Shown here one piece after another: positions 1 to 4,858 of a stretch of 5,519 nucleotides of DNA (its first letter is position 1; each line of letters opens with the position of its first letter). The notes below the pieces were generated by a model. That model was not told where the DNA came from. It did not search any database and saw only the letters and a program-made list of their open reading frames with translations. The stretch covers positions 1 to 5,519 of the forward strand of contig DGQK01000044.1 of the NCBI GenBank assembly GCA_002390745.1. The letters are read 5' to 3'. This DNA comes from Bacteroidetes bacterium UBA4416. Lineage in GTDB: Bacteria; Bacteroidota; Bacteroidia; B-17B0; Aurantibacillaceae. A program made the position numbers and the translations under genes.

Positions 1-893
1 AGATTTTTATAGAGGGCAAAAAAAGAATAATCTACATTCTGGCGCTGTTGTTTAGCTTCCTGGTGTTCATGGTGCTGAAGCCCTATATCATGGCGCTTAT
101 CCTTTTTCCACTGACTGCCTTTGCCCTGGCACAGCATTTCAGGATCCGCCGTGTGGCCTTATTTTATGCTGTTTTCCTGCTGCTCATTTATGGGAGTTCG
201 GTACTTTCATTGAAATATATCTTTCACAAGGATGTGCTGAATACCATTGTGGTAAGGCAAAATGACTTTATCAGCCTGAGCCGGGGCGGGATCTTTTTTG
301 TGAACAAGCATAATTACCTGAGGCTGGAATACAGGGATGCCGACAAATATACCGTGGTCGATTCAGTAAACTACGTGTGCCGTATCAGGCCGCATACAGC
401 GCTCATGTACTGGGACCTCGACCACCTGCGGGATACCATATTTGTGGCAGATAACCGCGATACCAGCCTTTATAAATTCCTGACGATCAATAAGCCTGCG
501 GGCTCGGGGATCGTGACCGAACGCCTGGAGTACTCGCTGTCATCCTTTGCACGCCTCCTTCCGGTAGCCTTTTTCAATGTGCTGTGCCGCCCTTTCTTTG
601 TCGATGCGCACTCGGCGGCGGAGATGATGGCCTCGCTGGAGAATGCCTTGTTCCTGGCTTTTTTTGCGGGATGCCTTCTCTTCCGGAAAAAAGAACCCGT
701 CAACCTCAACCTCTTGTGCCTTTGCCTGGCGGTAGTGCTTTTGTCTTACTGCCTCATCGGCATCACAACCACAGTGGCCGGTGCGATCGTGCGCTACAAG
801 GTGCCTTTTATCCCTTTTTTACTGATGATCCCTTTGTTATTTCTGGATGTGGAACGACTAAGAAAAGTACTCGGGATAAAGCGGTTGTTTTGA
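1..893 (+). CDS. Polytopic membrane protein, C-terminal part (5' end outside window)
   Basis: The frame is open from the left edge (first full codon at 3) to TGA at 891-893, giving 296 visible residues with no stop. The TTG at 48 is therefore probably internal and the true start lies outside the window. Counting from the first visible codon, hydrophobic segments lie at about 9-25, 27-44 and 51-70. A largely soluble, probably extracytoplasmic region follows (about 73-180). Further hydrophobic stretches lie at about 182-200, 213-227, 230-260 and 266-285, and the tail is basic. The last segment carries an RYKVPFIPF pattern. Similar RY..P..P endings occur in multi-spanning GT-C/ArnT-like glycosyltransferases and in polysaccharide-assembly membrane proteins. 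That resemblance is suggestive only, because the N-terminal catalytic region that would settle it is missing. I do not recognise the protein, so it is best treated as hypothetical. No terminator with a U-tract follows the stop. Confidence 0.75.
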   Translation, partial: IFIEGKKRIIYILALLFSFLVFMVLKPYIMALILFPLTAFALAQHFRIRRVALFYAVFLLLIYGSSVLSLKYIFHKDVLNTIVVRQNDFISLSRGGIFFVNKHNYLRLEYRDADKYTVVDSVNYVCRIRPHTALMYWDLDHLRDTIFVADNRDTSLYKFLTINKPAGSGIVTERLEYSLSSFARLLPVAFFNVLCRPFFVDAHSAAEMMASLENALFLAFFAGCLLFRKKEPVNLNLLCLCLAVVLLSYCLIGITTTVAGAIVRYKVPFIPFLLMIPLLFLDVERLRKVLGIKRLF

Positions 894-902
894 TCAATGT
901 CC

Positions 903-1009
903 GGCTCCTACGGAGCCATGATTCTGTTGCTTAATAATGTGTTGCTCCGACGTAGTAGTGGTAATACGTACTTATGTATGCGCTCTGTAGCCCCGTGGGG
1001 GCTTAACAG
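903..1009. repeat. REP-like cluster of short palindromes
   Basis: Two strong hairpins flank a degenerate one. The first has arms GGCTCC (903-908) and GGAGCC (912-917) around TAC. The last has arms CTGTAGCCCC (985-994) and GGGGCT-ACAG (998-1009, with a 2-nt TA bulge) around GTG. Between them, GCTCCGACGTAGTAG (944-958) looks like a decayed copy of a GCTCC-N-GGAGC type palindrome. TGTTGCT is repeated at 925-931 and 940-946. GTTGC (941-945) also faces GCAAC (1011-1015), so the right half could fold as a larger unit. Short intergenic GC palindromes of this kind resemble REP elements mobilised by RAYT transposases. Only a genome-wide copy count can confirm this, and no RAYT gene is in the window. 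Confidence 0.5.
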
Positions 1010-1112
1010 TGCAACATGTACAGGCGTGCCATCACGAAGTGTCTTGATGCGATAGTGTTCTATATACGTCTACAAAAAAAACATGTCGCTTCTGCGGAAC
1101 AATGGGCGGACG

Positions 1113-1130
1113 CTTACTCTCGAGAGTAAG
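1113..1130. promoter_or_regulatory. Perfect 18-bp palindrome, possible operator or hairpin
   Basis: CTTACTCTCGAGAGTAAG reads identically on both strands, with two 9-bp half-sites and no spacer. It lies 189 bp upstream of the permease ATG. As DNA it would suit a dimeric regulator. As RNA it could form a 7-bp stem with a UCGA loop. No U-tract follows on either strand, so it is not an evident intrinsic terminator. The regulator and function are unknown. Confidence 0.4.
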
Positions 1131-1275
1131 GGGTTATATCCTCCTGGCTGGTTTCAGCAATATCCGGATCCATTTTTAGTCTGTACAGAAATCAGAGGGG
1201 ATCTGCCGGATCCGTGTCATCCTATCAGCCTTCTTCCTAAAAAGATGACATAGTTAAAAAGCAACACATTATTAC

Positions 1276-1283
1276 TATATTTA
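1276..1283 (+). promoter_or_regulatory. Candidate -7 element for the permease gene
   Basis: TATATTTA matches the Bacteroidota -7 consensus TAnnTTTG at all but the last fixed position. It lies 36 bp before the permease ATG, a normal leader length. No good TTTG -33 element is visible at the expected distance upstream, where the sequence is TTAAAAAG. AT-rich leaders often give chance matches, so this is a weak call. Confidence 0.25.
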
Positions 1284-1319
1284 GTACGTTATTACAACCC
1301 TTCATCAGACGCATTATAT

Positions 1320-3047
1320 ATGGCATATAACCTCTTTCGTAAAAAATCGATTTCGGATATCCTCGCGCGTGCGGAGTCAGACAGCGCACATGGCAGCCTC
1401 GCCAAGCACCTGGGGGTAAAAGACCTGACGGCCCTGGGCATTGCGGCGATCATCGGGGCAGGGATCTTCACCACGATCGGGCAGGCCAGCGCCGACGGGG
1501 GGCCGGGAGTGATCTTCCTGTTTATCTTCACCGCCATTGCCTGTGGCTTCGCGGCCTTTGCCTATGCCGAGTTCGCCAGCATCCTGCCGGTTTCGGGGAG
1601 TGCTTACACATACAGCTATGTTGCCTTTGGGGAACTCTTCGCCTGGGTGATCGGCTGGGCGCTTATTATGGAATATGCCATCGGCAACATCACCGTAGCC
1701 ATTGGCTGGAGCGGTTATTTTACGGGGCTCCTGGGGAGCATGGGCCTTCACCTGCCGGCCTGGACTACCATCGATTACCTCTCGGCATCCAATGGCTTTG
1801 CGGATGCCAGCATGGCCCTTGCCTCCGGCGGGCACCTCGACGGGCTCAGCGAGAACCTGCGGGAAGCTTACCTGGCCTGGACCACAGCGCCGAGTATTCT
1901 TGGCTTCCGGCTCATTGCCGACCTTCCTGCCCTGCTCATCATTTTCCTGATCACCTGGCTGGTATACCGCGGCATCAAAGAATCCAAAAATGCAGGAAAT
2001 GCGATGGTCGTCATCAAGCTGGCGGTGGTGCTGCTGGTGATCGCCGTGGGTGTGTTTTATGTGGACACTGATAACTGGGATCCCTTTGCTCCGAACGGCA
2101 TCGGCGGTATCCTGAAAGGTGTGTCTGCTGTGTTCTTTGCCTACATTGGTTTTGATGCGATCAGCACCACAGCCGAGGAATGCACCAATCCACAGCGCGA
2201 TCTTCCGAGAGGTATGATGTGGGCCATCATTATCTGCACGGTGCTGTATGTGCTCATCGCCCTGGTGCTTACCGGTATGGTAAGCTATAAAGACCTCGCC
2301 GTGAACGATCCTTTGGCCTTTGTGTTCGAGAAGCTGAACCTGAAATGGCTGTCTGGCATCATCGCCGTGAGCGCTGTGGTAGCGATGGCGAGTGTGTTGC
2401 TGGTGTTTCAGCTGGGGCAGCCGCGCATCTGGATGAGCATGAGCCGCGATGGCCTGTTGCCTGCCAGGTTTGCAAAGATCCACCCACGCTTCAATACCCC
2501 TTCTTTTTCCACGATTGTTACAGGGCTTATAGTAGGAGGCGGCGCACTGTTCATGAACATGTCCACCGTAACCGATCTTTGCAGCATCGGAACCCTCTTT
2601 GCCTTCGTGCTGGTATGCGCAGGTGTGCTGAAGCTCGACTCGCTGCCCAATAAGGTAGAACGGAAATTCAGAACGCCTTATATCAATTCGCAGTTCATTG
2701 CCCCGGCTTTATTGATGCTGGCGCTCGTGCTGGGCTACATCTACAATCACGACGCTGTTGTAAACTTCTTCACCTCTCATAATTCGAAAGGCGTGTTCGA
2801 TCCCGTCGTCCTGGCGCATAACATCCCGATGTGGCTGTTTAGCATCATCTCTGTTTATCTTTCCATTCAATGCCTTCGTAAAAAACACTCCCTCATCCCG
2901 GTGCTGGGCCTGACTAGCTGCCTGTACATGATGGCGCAGATCGATCTCAAAAACTGGATCGGCTTTACCATCTGGCTGGTGATCGGGCTGGTGATCTATT
3001 TCTTCTATGGCTACAAGAAGAGTAAGCTGAATGCATCTGCCGTTTAA
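1320..3047 (+). CDS. APC-superfamily amino-acid permease (CAT-like)
   Basis: This 575-residue integral inner-membrane transporter probably imports amino acids by secondary transport, most likely coupled to protons. The N-terminal cytoplasmic stretch (about 1-34) is followed by a first membrane segment containing GAGIF (46-50), the unwound substrate-binding motif of APC transporters. The segment FFAYIGFDAISTTAEECTNP (272-291) is the hallmark of cationic amino-acid transporter (CAT, YfnA-like) relatives. About 14 hydrophobic segments can be counted, the usual number for CAT proteins. A hydrophilic stretch of roughly 50 residues separates the fourth and fifth (near 140-190). The tail is short and basic (YKKSKLN). 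The ATG at 1320 is the first usable start after an in-frame TAG at 1251. It has no Shine-Dalgarno sequence, as is typical for Bacteroidota. The substrate cannot be read from sequence, since CAT-like bacterial permeases range from cationic to neutral and branched amino acids. The gene appears monocistronic and converges with nfi. Confidence 0.93.
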   Translation: MAYNLFRKKSISDILARAESDSAHGSLAKHLGVKDLTALGIAAIIGAGIFTTIGQASADGGPGVIFLFIFTAIACGFAAFAYAEFASILPVSGSAYTYSYVAFGELFAWVIGWALIMEYAIGNITVAIGWSGYFTGLLGSMGLHLPAWTTIDYLSASNGFADASMALASGGHLDGLSENLREAYLAWTTAPSILGFRLIADLPALLIIFLITWLVYRGIKESKNAGNAMVVIKLAVVLLVIAVGVFYVDTDNWDPFAPNGIGGILKGVSAVFFAYIGFDAISTTAEECTNPQRDLPRGMMWAIIICTVLYVLIALVLTGMVSYKDLAVNDPLAFVFEKLNLKWLSGIIAVSAVVAMASVLLVFQLGQPRIWMSMSRDGLLPARFAKIHPRFNTPSFSTIVTGLIVGGGALFMNMSTVTDLCSIGTLFAFVLVCAGVLKLDSLPNKVERKFRTPYINSQFIAPALLMLALVLGYIYNHDAVVNFFTSHNSKGVFDPVVLAHNIPMWLFSIISVYLSIQCLRKKHSLIPVLGLTSCLYMMAQIDLKNWIGFTIWLVIGLVIYFFYGYKKSKLNASAV

Positions 3048-3259
3048 GAATGTCCGGTTTAACACATCCGGCTTCCCCTTAAAGCGACGGTATAACCGGC
3101 ATTGCCGGTACGGCCGCCGCCGGGAATGGCAAAGGGTATTTGTTTAAGGACTTTTGGTGTCCACAACACGTCGATACCTGGATTGAGCAGAGATGCGCAA
3201 AAGAGCAGGAATGAATTTGCGTTACCCGCAGTATCTGCACAATGCGATCCCAGGACATT
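3048..3259. other. Convergent intergenic gap, no gene seen
   Basis: This gap lies between the 3' ends of the permease (+) and nfi (-). Short open frames exist on both strands but have no recognisable protein features. The left part is rich in CCGG: TCCGG occurs at 3053-3057 and 3067-3071, and a compact hairpin lies at 3095-3109. No stem followed by a clear U-tract was found for either gene, so termination here is not explained by a standard intrinsic terminator. Confidence 0.6.
3095..3109. repeat. Inverted repeat ACCGGC-ATT-GCCGGT downstream of the permease
   Basis: The perfect 6-bp arms surround a 3-nt loop 47 nt after the permease stop. It could act as a transcript 3'-end hairpin or a weak terminator. 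No U-tract follows it on the plus strand, where the sequence is ACGGCCGCC, so a strong terminator call is not justified. An upstream CCGGTT (3054-3059) can alternatively pair with AACCGG (3094-3099). Confidence 0.4.
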
Positions 3260-3955
3260 TTATAATTCATGGAAGCCTGCCTGTAACTCCCCTTTGCGAA
3301 AGCGGTTCACCAGCTCGTGAGCCAGGCGCGTCGGTTCGGGGATGCGGTACTTTCCGGTGCATTGCCGGATGACCTCCAGTGTATTGTTCAGGCCCATCAG
3401 GTGCCCCGGAGAAACGAATACCGGCGCCGTGCGGCTCTTGCTGCGAAAAGCATATCCGATCTGCTCGTCCTTATCCATGATGGGCGTAGCGGAGCCCGCT
3501 TCTGCCAGGGGTTCTTCAAATTTTCCGAAGAGGATCTTTTTGGCGCATCCCATGCTGGCCTGCCCGGTGAGGGAGCCGAAGTGGGCGGCGATGCCCATGC
3601 GCCGCGGATGCGCGATGCCATGCCCATCGACCACCAGCACATCGGGTTTTCTGCGCATTTGCTCCCATACCTTTACCAATGCCGGAACTTCGCGAAAGGC
3701 GAGGTAGCCCGGCACGTATGGAAAGCGGGTCTCTGCTTTCACGAGCGAATAGGCCAGTGGCTGTAGCAGGGGAAAGGACAACAGGACAATGCCCGCATAA
3801 ATGGTCGTGCTGTATAGGTTCAGCGAAATATCGGCGCCACCGATGGTCGTCATTTTCAGCGGGTGCTCTTCCACGTTCAGCTTCGCCCGCAGCTCCCGCT
3901 GGATCTCCGTGGCCTGCGGGATTTTTAAGCCTTCATATAACGCTGTTGTTTCCAT
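3260..3955 (-). CDS. nfi: Endonuclease V (deoxyinosine 3'-endonuclease)
   Basis: This 231-residue cytoplasmic repair nuclease is a normal length for the family. Endonuclease V nicks DNA one nucleotide 3' of deoxyinosine formed by adenine deamination, and it needs Mg2+. All hallmark motifs are present: GGADIS with catalytic Asp42; PYVPGYLAFRE with wedge-region Pro79-Tyr80 and catalytic Glu89; VVDGHGIAHPRRMG with Asp110; GCAKK with Lys139; VSPGH (181-185); and the C-terminal IPEPTRLAH with His213. Numbering is nearly identical to that of Thermotoga maritima EndoV (D43, Y80, E89, D110, K139, H214). The family's usual GVDVS motif appears here as GGADIS. ATG 3955-3953 is the start, because an in-frame TAG lies just 9 nt upstream. 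The gene is downstream of, and codirectional with, the lipoprotein gene, but the strong terminator between them argues for its own promoter. I see nothing suggesting loss of function. Confidence 0.97.
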   Translation of the reverse strand: METTALYEGLKIPQATEIQRELRAKLNVEEHPLKMTTIGGADISLNLYSTTIYAGIVLLSFPLLQPLAYSLVKAETRFPYVPGYLAFREVPALVKVWEQMRRKPDVLVVDGHGIAHPRRMGIAAHFGSLTGQASMGCAKKILFGKFEEPLAEAGSATPIMDKDEQIGYAFRSKSRTAPVFVSPGHLMGLNNTLEVIRQCTGKYRIPEPTRLAHELVNRFRKGELQAGFHEL

Positions 3956-3964
3956 GTTGTGGAG

Positions 3965-3998
3965 CTAAGATACAAATCGGGTGCCAGCGCCAGTCAAA
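3965..3998 (-). promoter_or_regulatory. Candidate nfi promoter
   Basis: On the minus strand, TTTG (3998-3995) is followed after 22 nt by TATCTTAG (3972-3965). The latter matches the Bacteroidota -7 consensus TAnnTTTG at five of its six fixed positions. The -7 box ends only 9 nt before the nfi ATG, implying a very short leader. The TTTG is the end of the T-tract of the preceding terminator. This is a motif match only. Confidence 0.4.
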
Positions 3999-4076
3999 AA
4001 AAATACCCCTGAGCCTTTCCCGGGTACAGAGCTGATCACGACAAGTCGCGACAGCATGAGGGGAAGGACTCAGGGG
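3996..4076 (-). terminator. Rho-independent terminator of the DUF1579 lipoprotein gene
   Basis: Reading the minus strand, CCCCTGAG at 4006-4013 (plus coordinates) pairs perfectly with CTCAGGGG at 4069-4076. The stem continues inward through CCTT-TCCC against GGGAAGG with single-base bulges at 4018 and 4068, for about 15 bp. The loop contains a second stem between 4031-4042 and 4045-4055, closed by GCTG/CAGC. Its one A-C mismatch on the plus strand becomes a G-U wobble in minus-strand RNA, which supports that orientation. The stem is followed by TA and then eight T's (4003-3996). It starts 23 nt after the lipoprotein stop codon. Confidence 0.85.
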
Positions 4077-4099
4077 CATTCCCTGATTCTATAAGGATT

Positions 4100-4753
4100 T
4101 TATTTTTTGCTGAGCCTGACCTCCATGGTTTTGGTTTCTTTGCCGGCGACTTCACCATACATTTCCATCGTTTGTGTTTTATCGTCTATCATCTGGTATA
4201 CCTGTCGTACCGGGGTGTCCTTGCCGGTAGTGGGGTCGGTCATCAGGCCTTTCATCTCCAGGGTTTTGCTGGCTTCGTTATAGGTTCCTTCCGTCTTCAT
4301 GATGCCGGTGCCCATGTTGTCGATCCAGGTGCAGACGAATGTTTTCTTCGCATTGTCGTAGCCCATCAGGCTCATCCCTTCGAAGTCCATGCCCATCATT
4401 TTTCCTTTGACGATCGATTGCTGATAGCGGCCTCCCATGATCATTTTATTTTCCTGGGTCATTTCTTCTTTGGCGCCAGGCGCTCCGTCGAAGGAGGTCA
4501 TTTCGCCCTTCCATTTGCCGTCCTGCGCTGCCAGCCATTTTTGCATCTCGCCCGGCGTGCTGTAGTCTACCCAGGCTTTCATCATGGCGGCGCTGTCCAT
4601 CGGTGCCGCTTCGGGTGTGGCCTCCGGTTGCGTGGTGGCTAAAGCGCTGCTGTCGGCTTTGGGTGTTGTGTTGTTGTCGTGTTTTTCCGCGTTGCCGCAG
4701 CTCACCAGGGCCAGCATGGAGAATGCCGCCGCTGAGTAAAGAAGTGTTTTCAT
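4100..4753 (-). CDS. DUF1579-type lipoprotein
   Basis: This 217-residue protein has a short signal peptide (MKTLLYSAAAFSMLA) and a lipobox LVSC with Cys19 as the expected lipidated residue, so it should be membrane-anchored after signal peptidase II cleavage. Residues 20-60 form a low-complexity linker rich in Ala, Thr, Pro, Ser and Glu. The globular part (about 67-217) resembles the DUF1579 family. It starts with MQKWLAAQDGKWKGEM, followed by a GGRYQQS strand, a G(M)DFEGMSLMGYDN segment and an FVCTWIDNMGTGIM segment. This suggests a small beta-rich fold, and the family has no firmly established biochemical role. The domain is notably methionine-rich, with ten Met between 98 and 152. ATG 4753 is preceded by an A-rich leader without Shine-Dalgarno, and an in-frame TGA lies at 4798-4796. 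The gene is followed by a strong terminator. An outer-membrane or periplasmic location is inferred. The function is unknown. Confidence 0.88.
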   Translation of the reverse strand: MKTLLYSAAAFSMLALVSCGNAEKHDNNTTPKADSSALATTQPEATPEAAPMDSAAMMKAWVDYSTPGEMQKWLAAQDGKWKGEMTSFDGAPGAKEEMTQENKMIMGGRYQQSIVKGKMMGMDFEGMSLMGYDNAKKTFVCTWIDNMGTGIMKTEGTYNEASKTLEMKGLMTDPTTGKDTPVRQVYQMIDDKTQTMEMYGEVAGKETKTMEVRLSKK

Positions 4754-4778
4754 AGTTTTGTTTGGTTTTAGGTTTACG

Positions 4779-4812
4779 TGAAGGTATACATTTTTTCAGC
4801 GAATTGCCAAAA
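4779..4812 (-). promoter_or_regulatory. Candidate promoter of the lipoprotein gene
   Basis: On the minus strand, TTTTG (4812-4808) is followed after 21 nt by TACCTTCA (4786-4779), which fits TAnnTTTG at four of its six fixed positions. The implied leader is about 20-25 nt and very rich in A and C (AAACCTAAAACCAAACAAAACT), typical of Bacteroidota leaders without Shine-Dalgarno. This is a moderate motif match only. Confidence 0.35.
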
Positions 4813-4827
4813 GCAAGGAGGATCAAG

Positions 4828-4839
4828 GTTGGGTCCAAC
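4828..4839. repeat. Short inverted repeat GTTGG-GT-CCAAC
   Basis: The 5-bp arms are separated by 2 bp, between the hsdM stop and the lipoprotein promoter candidate. It could be a small operator or a weak 3' hairpin for the hsdM transcript. No U-tract follows it in minus-strand RNA. It is short enough to be chance. Confidence 0.25.
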
Positions 4840-4858
4840 ACACTACGGGAAACCGCCA

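Larger units (their letters stand above)
894..1319. other. 426-bp palindrome-rich intergenic region
   Basis: There is no convincing gene between the membrane-protein stop and the permease ATG. The left part (897-1020) holds a cluster of short GC-rich palindromes. The middle (1081-1250) holds a perfect 18-bp palindrome, a repeated CCGGATCC octamer, CTGTACAG, and a TGTCATC/GATGACA inverted repeat. The right part (1250-1319) is AT-rich and probably contains the permease promoter and leader. A 52-codon frame at 897-1055 begins with ATG but runs straight through the palindromes and looks like a by-product of them. No riboswitch class or tRNA fold could be recognised by eye. Confidence 0.7.

Noticed and set aside
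985..1009. GC-rich hairpin as a terminator of the left gene
   Set aside because: It lies about 90 nt past the stop, and the following sequence is TGCAACATG, not a U-tract. It fits a REP-like palindrome better.
897..1055. 52-codon ATG frame directly after the membrane-protein stop
   Set aside because: The frame runs through the palindrome cluster, so its composition is explained by the repeats. It shows no domain, no start context and no recognisable product.
1081..1319. Possible riboswitch or T-box ahead of the permease
   Set aside because: Several stems can be drawn, but none of the conserved cores I know (lysine, glycine, SAM, T-box) could be matched by eye.
1377..2483. Long (368-codon) open frame antisense to the permease
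   Set aside because: It lies wholly inside a well-supported transporter gene and has a His/Gln/Gly/Arg-rich composition typical of the reverse complement of membrane-protein codons. No recognisable motif.
3079..3270. Small minus-strand frame (63 codons) in the convergent gap
   Set aside because: It overlaps the end of nfi, has no start context or known motif, and ends in a Pro/Ala stretch that comes from the CCGG-rich repeats.
3317..3766. Plus-strand frames opposite nfi
   Set aside because: They are shadows of endonuclease V, whose full set of catalytic motifs is on the minus strand.
4172..4642. Plus-strand 156-codon frame opposite the lipoprotein gene
   Set aside because: It is rich in His, Phe and Val, mirroring the Met-, Glu- and Lys-rich codons of the real gene. 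It has no motif and no start signal.
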